Positions 1-7,923 of a stretch of 64,000 nucleotides of DNA are shown piece after piece (position 1 is the stretch's first letter; each line of letters begins with the position of its first letter). A program made the translations under genes and the position numbers. Origin of the DNA: VRUE01 sp963725085. Its GTDB lineage: Bacteria; Actinomycetota; Thermoleophilia; Solirubrobacterales; 70-9. The notes beneath the pieces are model-generated. The model was given only the letters and a program-made list of their open reading frames with translations. It had not been told where the DNA came from and did no database searches. The stretch spans positions 248,001-312,000 of the forward strand of contig CAVRXM010000005.1 in NCBI GenBank assembly GCA_963725085.1, written 5' to 3'.

Positions 1-288
1 GTCGCCAAGCGCTGCGGGCTCGAGCCCGAGGGCGTGCGCGAGCTCCTCTACGAGCTTCCCTACCCCCGCCAGGAGGGGCAGCGGATGGCCGAGCCGTGCC
101 CGCTCTCGACCCGCGAGCTGGACGTCCTCCGCTACCTCTCCGACGGGATGGTCTACAAGCAGATCGCCGGCGAGATGCAGCTCTCGGTCTCGACGATCCG
201 CACCCACCTCCACAACGTCTACGGCAAGATCGGCGCGGTCGACCGCGCCCAGGCCGTCCTCACCGCCCGCGAGCACGGCTGGATTTAA
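1..288 (+). CDS. LuxR-type DNA-binding regulator, C-terminal part (5' end outside window)
   Basis: The frame is open from base 1 to the TAA at 286-288, so the gene almost certainly begins upstream of the window. The last 65 or so residues are a LuxR/FixJ-type helix-turn-helix: LSTRELDVLRYLSDG, then YKQIAGEMQLSVSTIRTHL, then a VYGKIGAVDRAQAV helix. Such domains usually sit behind a receiver or sensor domain; here that part is not visible. An internal ATG at 34 could be an alternative start but would leave only the DNA-binding domain. The gene converges on the minus-strand response regulator that follows, with a GC-rich hairpin between them. The target genes are unknown. Confidence 0.8.
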   Translation, partial: VAKRCGLEPEGVRELLYELPYPRQEGQRMAEPCPLSTRELDVLRYLSDGMVYKQIAGEMQLSVSTIRTHLHNVYGKIGAVDRAQAVLTAREHGWI

Positions 289-289
289 A

Positions 290-327
290 CCGCCGCCTGC
301 TCCGCTTCGCGTCCGCGGGCGGCGGCG
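290..327. repeat. Short copy of the GC-rich repeat; hairpin between convergent genes
   Basis: An 8-bp stem (CCGCCGCC at 290-297, GGCGGCGG at 318-325) encloses a loop that contains CTGCTCC and GCGTCCG, words shared with the longer repeat copies at 19784, 21757 and 41741. It starts two bases after the LuxR stop codon and could serve as a terminator for that gene, although no T-tract follows. Confidence 0.5.
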
Positions 328-391
328 ATGCGTCATATCGGCGCCGCTCGCAGAGAATCAGATTTCGATGCTCGCTAACGGGGCGCGAGCG

Positions 392-1019
392 CTACTCGAT
401 CAGCGACTCGCGGAGGGCGATCGCGACAGCATGGGTGCGGTTGCGGGCGCCGAGCCGGGCGAGGGCGTTCCTGGTGTGGGTCTTGACCGTTTCCTCGCTG
501 AGCCCGAGGTCGCGGGCGGCGGCCGTCGTCGAGCCGCCGTCGGCGAGCAGCTGCAGGATCTGGCGCTGGCGGCGGGTGATCTGGCCGCGACTGCCTTTCG
601 GCGGCACCGCCGGGTCGACGAACGGTTCCTGGTCGACCGCGGCCTGCACCGCCCGCCGCAGGTCATCGGGGCGCGCGGTGCGGGCCACATAGGCGGTGGC
701 CCCCGCCTGTAGGGCGGCGTTGGCGATATAGCGCTCGGGCGACCTCGCCGTGGGCGACGATGCCCATCCCCGGCTCGGCCTGGTGCAGCGCCCGGATCGC
801 CTCCCGGCCGGTCGGCTCGGCGTGGCCGTTTGCGGGCAGACAGGGGCGCATGTCGACGATCGCGACGTCGATGCTGCCGACGTCCCGGATCAGGTCGAGC
901 CCCTCGGTGCGATTGGCGCTCTCGTGGACCTGGAAGCCTTCTCCCAGCGCTTCGCGCACTCCGAGGCGAACCAGCGGGTGTCCGTCGATCACAAGGCAAT
1001 GTGGGCGCTCGGAACCCAA
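392..1019 (-). CDS. NarL/FixJ-family response regulator, interrupted by a one-base frameshift
   Basis: Read from a TTG at 1019 the first part is a receiver domain: VIDGHPL near residue 12 supplies the acidic pocket and VAIVDMRP near residue 57 the likely phospho-acceptor Asp. At about 736-740 the frame breaks. Removing one base joins GIVAHGEVA to ERYIANAALQAGATAYVA and then to the C-terminal LuxR helix-turn-helix (TRRQRQILQLLADG, LSEETVKTHTRNAL). Both halves are well conserved, so the break, in a GGGC run, is more likely a sequence error than a pseudogene. No histidine kinase is adjacent. The restored protein would be about 208 residues, normal for the family. Confidence 0.75.
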
Positions 1020-1069
1020 AGCTCGATCCTAGCCGAGCCGGGTCCGCCCCGTGCGGTAGAAAAGACGGA

Positions 1070-1468
1070 GTGATCTCGATCACCTCGAAGTCCCGCTACG
1101 CGGTCGTCGCGATGGCCGAGCTGGCCCGCTCGGGAGAGCGGCCGGTGCCGATCAAAGAGGTCGCCGAGCGCCGCGGGATGCCGGAGCAGTTCCTCGAGCA
1201 GCTCTTCTCGACCCTCCGCCGAGCCGGCCTCCTGACCTCCCACCGGGGGATGAAAGGCGGCTACACGCTCTCCCGGCCGGCCGACGAAATCACCGTCCTC
1301 GAGGTCGTCCAGACCCTCGACGGCAAGATCGGCCAGGAGGCCGAAGAGGCCGGCGGCATCTGGGCCGAGGGCGTCGCCTCGCTGCGCAAGGTCTTCGGCC
1401 AGACGACGATCGCCGAAGTCGCCCGCCGCGAAGCCGAGGAGGCCGGCGCCGGGATGTACTTCATCTGA
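1070..1468 (+). CDS. Rrf2-family transcriptional regulator without iron-sulfur cysteines
   Basis: The 132-residue product starts SITSKSRYAVVAMAELA, the usual Rrf2 opening, followed by a winged helix (IKEVAERRGMPEQFLEQLF, SHRGMKGGYTLSRP) and the dimerisation helix. The three-cysteine cluster found in IscR and NsrR is absent: the segment from LEVVQTLDGK to FGQTTIAEV has no Cys at all. This makes a CymR-like regulator of sulfur metabolism more plausible than a cluster sensor, and cysK-cysE lie 6.5 kb away, but that link is inference. The start is a GTG at 1070; it matches the family N-terminus, although the GGAG here overlaps the start codon itself. Confidence 0.8.
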   Translation: MISITSKSRYAVVAMAELARSGERPVPIKEVAERRGMPEQFLEQLFSTLRRAGLLTSHRGMKGGYTLSRPADEITVLEVVQTLDGKIGQEAEEAGGIWAEGVASLRKVFGQTTIAEVARREAEEAGAGMYFI

Positions 1469-1615
1469 TTTTAGGCGGGGGATTTGGCTCTGGCGGGTCA
1501 AGAGCCCTTAGGTCGCGGGGGCTACCTAATTCCTCGATTGACCCGGGCGCTGGCGCAGGCGTAGGCTGGACAGCCGCGTCTGGCCCCCTAAACGCCCTCG
1601 ACCAGCGGAGGATGA

Positions 1616-2296
1616 ATGCGCCCCAAGCTGACCTACTCGAACGTCGTCTCGACGCTATGCCTCTTCTTGCTGCTTGGGGGCGGCGCGGCCTACGCCGCCG
1701 GCCACCTCGGCAAGAACGCGGTGAAGTCGAAGAACATCGCCAAGAATGCGGTCAAGTCGAAACAGATCGCGAGCAACGCCGTGACCTCGGCGAAGATCAA
1801 GAACGGAGCCGTGACGGCGGCAAAGCTGAAGGCGGGCACGATCACCCGGACGCAGATCGCGGGCGGGACTTTGGCCGGACTGCAGGTTGGGGAATTCCAA
1901 GCCCCCTCGGTGCCGGGCGTGAATAACCCACCGCCGAGCACCACCCCGGTTCCGCTCACCGGGACCACCTCCTTTACTCCCGCCGCCGGTAAGACCTACC
2001 AGCTCCTCCTGGAATTGAAGGGCAACCCGGTTGACGCGGACGGAGCAGGCGGCGGGGCTTGTGTGATCCAGCTCTTTGTGTCAGCGAATGGCAACGTCAT
2101 CTCCACTCCGAGTATCGCTGCTAACACTGGCCTGCCCGCGCCTTTCGGCAATCGCCCGGTCGCAACAAGCACGCCCCCCCTTGGGTTGCTCAGCCCGGGA
2201 CAACCACAGACGCTGTCCGCGCTCAGCACCGGCAGCGAAGACTGCGGAGCGGGGACCAGCGCTGCCCTCCGGGGTGTGGTCATCGAATTCGGCTAG
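1616..2296 (+). CDS. Secreted or surface protein with YSNV signal-anchor and KNAV-type repeats
   Basis: The 226-residue protein begins LTYSNVVSTLCLFLLLGGG, a hydrophobic export segment, then a stretch of about 70 residues of degenerate 10-11-residue repeats (KNAVKSKNIA, KNAVKSKQIA, SNAVTSAKIK, NGAVTAAKLK, AGTITRTQIA). The rest is a beta-rich, Pro/Thr-containing domain with two cysteines (GGACVIQLF, SEDCGAG). I know this architecture from Thermoleophilia genomes but not a function for it; a cell-surface or extracellular role is inferred from the signal. GCGGAGG precedes the ATG. Two relatives follow at 2307 and 3332, so this is a small family cluster. Confidence 0.7.
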   Translation: MRPKLTYSNVVSTLCLFLLLGGGAAYAAGHLGKNAVKSKNIAKNAVKSKQIASNAVTSAKIKNGAVTAAKLKAGTITRTQIAGGTLAGLQVGEFQAPSVPGVNNPPPSTTPVPLTGTTSFTPAAGKTYQLLLELKGNPVDADGAGGGACVIQLFVSANGNVISTPSIAANTGLPAPFGNRPVATSTPPLGLLSPGQPQTLSALSTGSEDCGAGTSAALRGVVIEFG

Positions 2297-2306
2297 GAGG
2301 CTGAAA

Positions 2307-2957
2307 TTGCGCTCCCGATTGACTTACGCAAACGTCATGGCGACCGTTGCGGTGTTCTTGGCCCTTGGCGGCGGCGCACTGGCCGCTTCCAACCTCGGCA
2401 AGAACACGGTCGGGTCCAAGCAACTGAAGAAGAACGCTGTGACGACGGCGAAAGTCAAGAACGAAGCGATCACCGCCGCGAAGGTGAAGAAGGGGACATT
2501 GACCGGCACGCAAATCGACGCCTCGACGTTGGGCACCGTCCCGTCTGCGAACTCCGCGCAAACGGCTCAAACGGCGAATGCACTCTCAGCGGCGGAACCG
2601 TGGCACCAAGTTGGAGCGCCTGGTGAGCCGGCGTTTCTAAACAAATGGGGGAACGACACAATTCTCTCTGCACCTACTGTCGCCTTCTACAAAGATCACA
2701 ACGGGATTGTTCACCTGCAAGGCCACGCGAAAGGGGGCGACGCCGAAGCTATTTTCATTCTCCCTCCAGGGTTCCGGCCGGCTACTGGAAAGTCGCTCAC
2801 CTTTCTGATGTCTTGCCAGGGACCAGGCGACTGCTCGGACACCGTCGGCACGGTGGGCATCACTGGGGAACCTGGGAATCAAGTGGGCGCGGTGTTGGCG
2901 CCCGTTGCGGCAGCCTCGGTATACCTCGAAGGAATCACCTTCCGCGCCGAATCCTGA
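2307..2957 (+). CDS. Secreted repeat protein, paralogue of the gene at 3332
   Basis: I chose the TTG at 2307 because AGGAGG lies seven bases upstream and the protein then opens LRSRLTYANVMATVAVFLAL, matching its neighbours. After the export segment come KNTVGSKQLK, KNAVTTAKVK, NEAITAAKVK and KGTLTGTQID repeats, then a linker rich in SANSAQTAQTAN. The C-terminal domain of about 125 residues contains VAFYKDHNGIVHLQGHAKGG, LPPGFRP, a CQGPGDC cysteine pair and ends EGITFRAES. That end domain resembles a phage tail-fibre or collar-type beta fold, a guess only. It is 10 bases downstream of the previous gene and closely similar to the gene at 3332, also at DNA level. Confidence 0.7.
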   Translation: MRSRLTYANVMATVAVFLALGGGALAASNLGKNTVGSKQLKKNAVTTAKVKNEAITAAKVKKGTLTGTQIDASTLGTVPSANSAQTAQTANALSAAEPWHQVGAPGEPAFLNKWGNDTILSAPTVAFYKDHNGIVHLQGHAKGGDAEAIFILPPGFRPATGKSLTFLMSCQGPGDCSDTVGTVGITGEPGNQVGAVLAPVAAASVYLEGITFRAES

Positions 2958-3016
2958 CATTCCAGCCGCCCTCCTGCCTATCTCAGCCCAACGCGCCTTT
3001 CCCCGATGGCGGTACC

Positions 3017-3247
3017 ATGCTCCCCATGAGCGTCGGGATGTTCCGCGCTTATCTTGTCTTCGGCTTGATCTGGATCGGCCTCGGGATCGCTGAGCTTGTT
3101 CGAGGCGGACTGGGCTTCTTCGGCTTGTCCTACATTGCCTTCGGCATTGCCTGGTTTGTGATCGCCCTCCTGAGGCGCAAGGGCATCCTCCCCGATCGCC
3201 ATAGGCCGCCGCCGCCGAATCCTTACCAGGAAAATCTGCCCGGCTAA
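3017..3247 (+). CDS. Small two-helix membrane protein
   Basis: This 76-residue product (73 if the ATG at 3026 is used) has two hydrophobic segments, YLVFGLIWIGLGIAELV and FFGLSYIAFGIAWFVIALL, separated by RGG, then a basic and proline-rich tail (RRKGILPDRHRPPPPNP). It lies between two paralogous secreted repeat proteins on the same strand. No catalytic motif is visible and I do not recognise a family. Small membrane proteins of this shape are common beside exported proteins, but no role can be assigned. Confidence 0.55.
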   Translation: MLPMSVGMFRAYLVFGLIWIGLGIAELVRGGLGFFGLSYIAFGIAWFVIALLRRKGILPDRHRPPPPNPYQENLPG

Positions 3248-3331
3248 CGCGCCCCAGATTTGACCTGACCTGGAAGCGCGGCATAGAGTCGATACGTCTC
3301 GTCCACTCGATGCTGGCTAGCTGAGGAGACG

Positions 3332-3985
3332 ATGCGCCGGAAGTTTAGCTTTGCCAACGTGATGTCAGTGATCGCTGTCTTCATCGCTTTAGGTGGCACC
3401 GGCTATGCGATCTCGAAGTTGCCGAAGAACTCGGTTGGCCCAAAGCAGCTCAAGAAGAACGCTGTGACGACGGCGAAAGTCAAGAGCGAAGCGATCACTG
3501 ACGCCAAAATCAAGAAAGGCACCCTCACCGGCACACAGATCAATGCCTCGACTTTGGGCACCGTCCCCTCTGCGAACTCCGCTCAGAACGCCCAAACCGC
3601 CCAGACAGCGAACGCTCTTTCGCCGGGAGAAGCCTGGCACGTGGTAGGAGCGACAGGAGAGCCGGCCTTCTTGAATTCGTGGGCTCAATATCCTGAATCT
3701 CCGGTCGTCGCCTTCTATAAGGACCACGAGGGAGTTGTTCACCTCAAAGGCGTCGCCAGGAACGGGTCAGAAGCCGCCGTCTTTCAGCTCCCGCCCGGAT
3801 TTCGCCCAGCCGCCAACCTGACGTCTCAGTTTCCCGTGGGCTGCCAGGGCGTGAATTGTCCCTCCGGGCTCGGGACGGCAGCCATCGTTGGGTCCGGGAC
3901 CGGAGCAAATGAAGGCGATGTGCTCGCCCCATCAGGGTCATCCATCGTGAAGCTGGAAGGAATCATCTTCCGCGCCGAATCCTGA
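3332..3985 (+). CDS. Secreted repeat protein, paralogue of the gene at 2307
   Basis: The 217-residue protein starts MRRKFSFANVMSVIAVFIAL after a GAGGAG ribosome site. It carries KNSVGPKQLK, KNAVTTAKVK, SEAITDAKIK and KGTLTGTQIN repeats and the same C-terminal domain as the gene at 2307, including VAFYKDHEGVVHLKG, LPPGFRPA, a CQGVNC cysteine pair and the ending EGIIFRAES. Long stretches are nearly identical to the earlier copy at DNA level (for example around 3455-3485 and 2431-2461), which points to a recent tandem duplication with divergence of the middle of the C-terminal domain. It is probably exported; its function is unknown. Confidence 0.7.
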   Translation: MRRKFSFANVMSVIAVFIALGGTGYAISKLPKNSVGPKQLKKNAVTTAKVKSEAITDAKIKKGTLTGTQINASTLGTVPSANSAQNAQTAQTANALSPGEAWHVVGATGEPAFLNSWAQYPESPVVAFYKDHEGVVHLKGVARNGSEAAVFQLPPGFRPAANLTSQFPVGCQGVNCPSGLGTAAIVGSGTGANEGDVLAPSGSSIVKLEGIIFRAES

Positions 3986-4335
3986 TCCCATTAACCATCC
4001 CCTGCGTTTTTCAAGCTAACGCGCTTTCTTACCCATTAGAACATGTCCTAGTAAGTCTCTCCAGACGCTCTCAGGGGCCGTAGGAGGCCGAGGAAAGGTA
4101 ATAGTCGCCAAGGGAGCCTCGTCAGCGCAGATTGCTCGCTGCCCCGCTCCGTGTCGTTCTTTCTCCAGGTTTCGCTGGCCTTTGAAGAGACAGTCAGCAA
4201 CGGTGGCATCAACGGCGAAGAAACCGCGTCCATCCTCCCCTGGAACTAATGCAGGGCGGGGTGACGCTGGCCGGGAGGCAGGAGTGAGTGCGCCAGTAGT
4301 GCGAGATCCCGTGGCTGAGGACTACGGTCCTTCTT
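3986..4335. other. Gene-poor interval of lower GC
   Basis: About 350 bases without a convincing gene. Short open frames exist on both strands but none has a family-like sequence or a good ribosome site. The stretch near 4283-4300 (GGAGTGAG, then GCCAGT) faintly resembles the repeat described at 21757 and may be a decayed copy. Otherwise I see nothing. Confidence 0.4.
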
Positions 4336-4530
4336 TTAGTCATCGGGCTTCCCCTCTCTCGGCGCCGCGTCGGTCTTCGCACCGCCGGCCTTGAATCCCC
4401 CGAACGGGCTCATTTCGAGTACGAGCGGGACCGAGACCCGCTCGCGCGCCCGGCACCGCGGGCAGGTTTGCCGGCTGGAAAACCGGAATGGGCTGAAGCT
4501 GCTTCCGCAGCGCTCGCACCTGTACATCAT
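4336..4530 (-). CDS. Small zinc-ribbon protein
   Basis: The 64-residue product begins MMYRCERCGSSFSPFRFSSR and continues QTCPRCRARERV: two CxxC pairs about 17 residues apart, the mark of a small zinc ribbon such as those of the FmdB/regulatory-protein type. A GGGGGGAG sequence abuts the first ATG and suits the second ATG at 4527. The C-terminal third is rich in Lys, Gly and Ala and looks disordered. Small zinc ribbons bind nucleic acid or proteins; no partner can be named here. It is divergent from the lipoprotein gene at 4850. Confidence 0.55.
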   Translation of the reverse strand: MMYRCERCGSSFSPFRFSSRQTCPRCRARERVSVPLVLEMSPFGGFKAGGAKTDAAPREGKPDD

Positions 4531-4652
4531 CTCCCCCCAACCTCCTGAAGCGGCGTTCTCGGAGTGCCCACATCCGGCCCTGGTGTCCTGAGAACGTCCC
4601 TCGGACCTGGTTCCCGGATCCGGTCCCGAACAAACCGGTAACCGATAACGGC

Positions 4653-4684
4653 GGGGGTCCGCCGTAGGGGCAGGGCGGACCCCC
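4653..4684. terminator. Perfect 11-bp inverted repeat in a divergent intergenic region
   Basis: GGGGGTCCGCC (4653-4663) pairs exactly with GGCGGACCCCC (4674-4684) around a 10-base loop. Only TT follows, so it is not a textbook terminator. The rest of 4531-4849 holds a second imperfect inverted repeat around two GGTACCTGC copies (about 4716-4765) and the start region of the lipoprotein gene. Confidence 0.4.
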
Positions 4685-4849
4685 TTCCCAGCCGTCCCCT
4701 GTGGACAGTCCGAGTACAGGTACCTGCTCGTGCTCTGAACGCTCGCGGTACCTGCGGGACTGCCTTGCACTTGAAATACCCCGTCCGGGTGGCGGCAAAC
4801 GGGCCGCCCCTGCCGTTAGGGTCATCGAACCCGACGAAGGGGAGGATGC

Positions 4850-5320
4850 ATGTCCGTGAGGTTGTGTCTGATTGCGATCGGCTCGGTTGTCGTTCTGCTC
4901 GCGGTGGGGGTCGCGGGCTGTGGCGGTGGCGACGACAGCACCGAAGCGGAAACGAGCCCCTCGCTGACCAAATCGGAATTCATCCAACAGGCGAACGCGA
5001 TCTGCGCCGAAGGAAACAAAGAAACGGATGCCGTCTTCGGGAATTTCGAAAAGGGGGAGCCGAAGCCTGAGGCCGAAACGGTGATCGAACAGGAATTCGT
5101 GCCATCCATTCAGATGCAGATCGACGAAGTCCGGGCCCTCGGCGCACCCGAAGGCGACGAGGAGACCGTCGAAGAAATGCTCGACCTCGCCCAGGCCGAC
5201 CTGGAAAGAGTCGAAAGCGATCCCGGAATCGTGATCAATGGATCCGAAGTTGACCAGTTCGCGGACTTCGCCAAGATCGCCCACCCCTACGGGCTGACGG
5301 AGTGCGACAAAGCGGAATAG
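4850..5320 (+). CDS. Predicted lipoprotein
   Basis: The 156-residue product has a type II signal peptide: a hydrophobic run (CLIAIGSVVVLLAVG) and the lipobox VAGC, so the mature protein would start at Cys24 and be anchored to the outer face of the membrane. The mature part is acidic and helical, with one conserved-looking pair of cysteines (NAICAEGN near residue 52 and LTECDK near the end). Short Cys-paired lipoproteins of this kind are frequent in Thermoleophilia; their function is not known to me. GGGGAGG lies six bases before the ATG. A -10-like TAGGGT sits about 30 bases upstream. Confidence 0.7.
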   Translation: MSVRLCLIAIGSVVVLLAVGVAGCGGGDDSTEAETSPSLTKSEFIQQANAICAEGNKETDAVFGNFEKGEPKPEAETVIEQEFVPSIQMQIDEVRALGAPEGDEETVEEMLDLAQADLERVESDPGIVINGSEVDQFADFAKIAHPYGLTECDKAE

Positions 5321-5383
5321 GTCGGCGCCGCGGACGGCGAGGAAGCGGGTCTTCCAGCCGTTGCGGATAGCCTAGGCCGGTCG

Positions 5384-5644
5384 ATGAGGTTCCGGAGGAA
5401 ACCGAAGGGGGTGGCAACGGGCGTGAAAATGGACGTCACCGCCACGATCAAGCGGTCGGCCGCGATCGCGATCGGCATCGGGGGCCTGATCGTCGTCCTG
5501 CTCCTGTTCTGGATCGGCGGCGAGCTCCACTATCGGAACTGCCTCGAGGAAGTCGACCTGAAGCACCCGATCGCGCTCAAGCAGACCGCCGGGCAGGTCG
5601 GGGAACGCGAAGACGCGATCGATTCCTGCTCGCGCTGGCCCTAG
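5384..5644 (+). CDS. Small single-pass membrane protein
   Basis: The 86-residue product has a basic N-terminus (RFRRKPKG), one membrane helix (SAAIAIGIGGLIVVLLLFWIGG) and a short outer tail with two cysteines (YRNCLEEV, IDSCSRW) that could form a disulfide. A -10-like TAGCCT lies 10 bases before the ATG. The stop codon overlaps that of the convergent methyltransferase in the palindrome CTAG at 5641-5644. No family is recognised. Confidence 0.5.
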   Translation: MRFRRKPKGVATGVKMDVTATIKRSAAIAIGIGGLIVVLLLFWIGGELHYRNCLEEVDLKHPIALKQTAGQVGEREDAIDSCSRWP

Positions 5645-6300
5645 CCGGGCCGGCGAGCGCTGCAGACGAAGTAGGTGCCGGCCTGGAACCGGATCGTGTC
5701 GAGATCGGCGGCGCCGAGCTCGGCCAGGTGCTCCCAGGGGCGCGAGTCGGGGTCGCCGAGCACGGTGACCCGGGAGACCGCGGCGGCGAGGGGGCGCAGC
5801 AGACGGCCGAGGCGACCCTCGGAGAGGCCGGCGTCCATGACCACGATCCGGCCCCCGGGGGTGAGCCGCTCCCAGACCGCCGCCAGCGTCCGCCGCGGCT
5901 CCGGCAACACCGAGTAGGAGAGGCTGAAGAGGACGGCGTCGAAGGGAACATCGGTGTCGAGTCCGGCGGCGTCATGTTCGAGGAGGCTGACGTTGTCCCA
6001 GCCGCTCCGCAGTCGCAGGCGCTCGGCGCGCTCGAGCATTCGCGGTGAGAGATCGATTCCGGTGACGGCGCCGGCGGGCCCGACGCCGGCGACCAGCCGG
6101 CCGAGGTTGGCGCCGGTCCCGCACCCGACCTCGAGGACGGCGTCCCCGGCGCCGAGGCATAGCCGCCCGACCGCCTCGTCGCGGATCCGGGACGGCAGCA
6201 TGAGCGCGACCGAGAGCGGGCTGTAGATGGTCGCCAGCCGGTCGTACCGACGCGAGATCTGCTCGGGGGACGCGCGGGGCACGCGCTCAGCGCAGGTCAA
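5641..6300 (-). CDS. Class I SAM-dependent methyltransferase, UbiE-like
   Basis: The 219-residue product contains the glycine-rich SAM site VLEVGCGTGANLG (about residues 55-67), the acidic motif VTGIDLSPRMLERA and post-motif FDAVLFSLSYSVL, followed by LTPGGRIVVMDAG. These define a Rossmann methyltransferase of the UbiE/COQ5-like superfamily. The genome's menaquinone genes are elsewhere in the window and lack an obvious menG, so this protein is a possible but unproven candidate. The TTG at 6300 makes a 14-base overlap with the sugar dehydrogenase upstream on the same strand, suggesting co-transcription; a GTG at 6282 is an alternative start. Confidence 0.75.
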   Translation of the reverse strand: MTCAERVPRASPEQISRRYDRLATIYSPLSVALMLPSRIRDEAVGRLCLGAGDAVLEVGCGTGANLGRLVAGVGPAGAVTGIDLSPRMLERAERLRLRSGWDNVSLLEHDAAGLDTDVPFDAVLFSLSYSVLPEPRRTLAAVWERLTPGGRIVVMDAGLSEGRLGRLLRPLAAAVSRVTVLGDPDSRPWEHLAELGAADLDTIRFQAGTYFVCSARRPG

Positions 6301-7885
6301 TTCCCGCCATCAGCGTCCTCGAGTTGCCGCTCGGGTCCGACGCGGTCACCCGGACCAGCGCCTTCACGCCCATCCGGTTCCCGAGGGCGGCTTTGGCGTG
6401 CCGGAAGGCCCGCTTTCTCATCTTCAGGCGCAATTTGATCGGGGTGCCGGGGACACCCGAGCCTGGGCCCAGGAGCCTGAGCTCGCCGGGGCAGCCGGGG
6501 CGATGGCTTCTCGCGGTGCAGACGGCGGAGGCCCTCGCCTTCGAGGTTCGCAGCCACCCGGTCGCGGAAAGCGCGCAGGACTCGTCGCAGGTGGCGACGA
6601 CGGTCAGCACCCGGCGCAACCGCTCGCGCCGGGGGGCCCAGAGCGCCAGGCCCGGCGGCCTGCGATCCGCGGCCGGCCCGGGGGATGTCGGCAGGGGCGG
6701 GGGGCAGGCGGCCCCGGCGTCCGGCGCCGGCGCCACTCGGTAGACGTTCGCGGACGTCTCGACATAGACGCATCCGCGCGAGTCTTCCCCGAAGCCGCGC
6801 AGGTCGCCCTGCGGGATCGATATCCCCGCCGGCTGTGGGTCGGCACCCGGGTGGCCGAGGTTCAGCGTTCGCAGGTCCGGCCGGCATAGGTCGCCATAGA
6901 GGTAGCGGCCGGTGAGGCCGGTCAGCTGCTGGTCGCGGACGACGTAGCCGCCAAGGATGGCGCACCCGGTTGTCTCATCGCTGGGGCCGCTGTGCGGATA
7001 CTGGAAGACCGGGTCGGTCAATCCTGATTCGGTCGGTTCACACCGGCCCTCGCAGATCGGCCAGCCTAGGTTGGCCGCGGCCAGGGTCGTCGCCGCCGGC
7101 GTGCCGGTCGGGCTGCCGACGTCGACCTCCTCCCAGGTCCCCTCGCCGACGTCGGCGACGACCAGTTCCCCGTTCGGCCCGAAGGAGGCGCGGTAGGGGT
7201 TGCGGAGCCCGATCGCGTAGATCGCCGATTTGAAGTCTTCGGGGAAAGTCGGGTTGGAGTCCGGCACGCTGTATGTGGCTTCCCCGGGCGGGTCGCGGGG
7301 GTCGATGCGAAGGATCTTTCCGAAGAAGTTGTTGAGGCTCTGCGCGTTGGAGCTGTTGGCGTCGTCCCCGAGCGTGATGTAGAGGAGGCCTTCGGGCCCG
7401 AACATGATCTGGCCCCCATTGTGATTGCCGGCCCCATGCTCGGTCGAGAAGACCAATCGGGCCGAGTCGGGTTCGGCTACGTTGGGGTCGGCGGAGCGCC
7501 GGAACTCCACGATCCGGATCTGGCCGGGTTCCGCTTCGGGGTCGAGTTCGTCCGGCCCGGCCGCGACCGTGAAGACGTAGAACAGGCCGCTGCTGGCGTA
7601 GTCGGGTGGGAACGCGATCGAGAGCAGGCCGCGCTCGACTTCGGTGTCGACGTTTTCAACCGTCAGGAAGGATTTCGGCAGGAGCACCCCGTTTTCGTCG
7701 ATCCGGATCCCGCCCCCGCGTTCGACGATGAAGAGCCGCGGGTCACCCGGCGGCGAGGTGGCGTAGACGGGTTCGCTGGCGAATTCGTCTGAGGAGGCGA
7801 GTGGGACCAGGGCCGCGGCAGAGGCGCTCGCCGGCAGCAGGATCAGCGCGGCGAGCGCAGCGAGGATTGCGTGCCTGAATCTCAT
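6287..7885 (-). CDS. Secreted PQQ-dependent sugar dehydrogenase-like beta-propeller
   Basis: The 532-residue protein has a signal peptide (RHAILAALAALILLPASASA) and the soluble glucose/aldose sugar dehydrogenase propeller. Visible family marks are the early RLFIVERGGGIRI strand, ERGLLSIAFPPDY, the active-site motif GAGNHNGGQIMFGPEG with its His, TLGDDAN, and AIGLRNPYR. Enzymes of this family oxidise sugars outside the cell with PQQ as cofactor; whether PQQ is made is not visible here. After about residue 400 comes a Cys-containing tail (CDESCALSATG, then basic beta-strands) that looks like an Ig-like add-on common in this group of bacteria. ATG 7885 has GAGAGAG directly upstream. It is divergent from cysK, only 38 bases apart. 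Confidence 0.8.
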   Translation of the reverse strand: MRFRHAILAALAALILLPASASAAALVPLASSDEFASEPVYATSPPGDPRLFIVERGGGIRIDENGVLLPKSFLTVENVDTEVERGLLSIAFPPDYASSGLFYVFTVAAGPDELDPEAEPGQIRIVEFRRSADPNVAEPDSARLVFSTEHGAGNHNGGQIMFGPEGLLYITLGDDANSSNAQSLNNFFGKILRIDPRDPPGEATYSVPDSNPTFPEDFKSAIYAIGLRNPYRASFGPNGELVVADVGEGTWEEVDVGSPTGTPAATTLAAANLGWPICEGRCEPTESGLTDPVFQYPHSGPSDETTGCAILGGYVVRDQQLTGLTGRYLYGDLCRPDLRTLNLGHPGADPQPAGISIPQGDLRGFGEDSRGCVYVETSANVYRVAPAPDAGAACPPPLPTSPGPAADRRPPGLALWAPRRERLRRVLTVVATCDESCALSATGWLRTSKARASAVCTARSHRPGCPGELRLLGPGSGVPGTPIKLRLKMRKRAFRHAKAALGNRMGVKALVRVTASDPSGNSRTLMAGIDLR

Positions 7886-7923
7886 CTCTCTCAAAGGTAG
7901 TGATACCCGGCGATACTTCCTCG

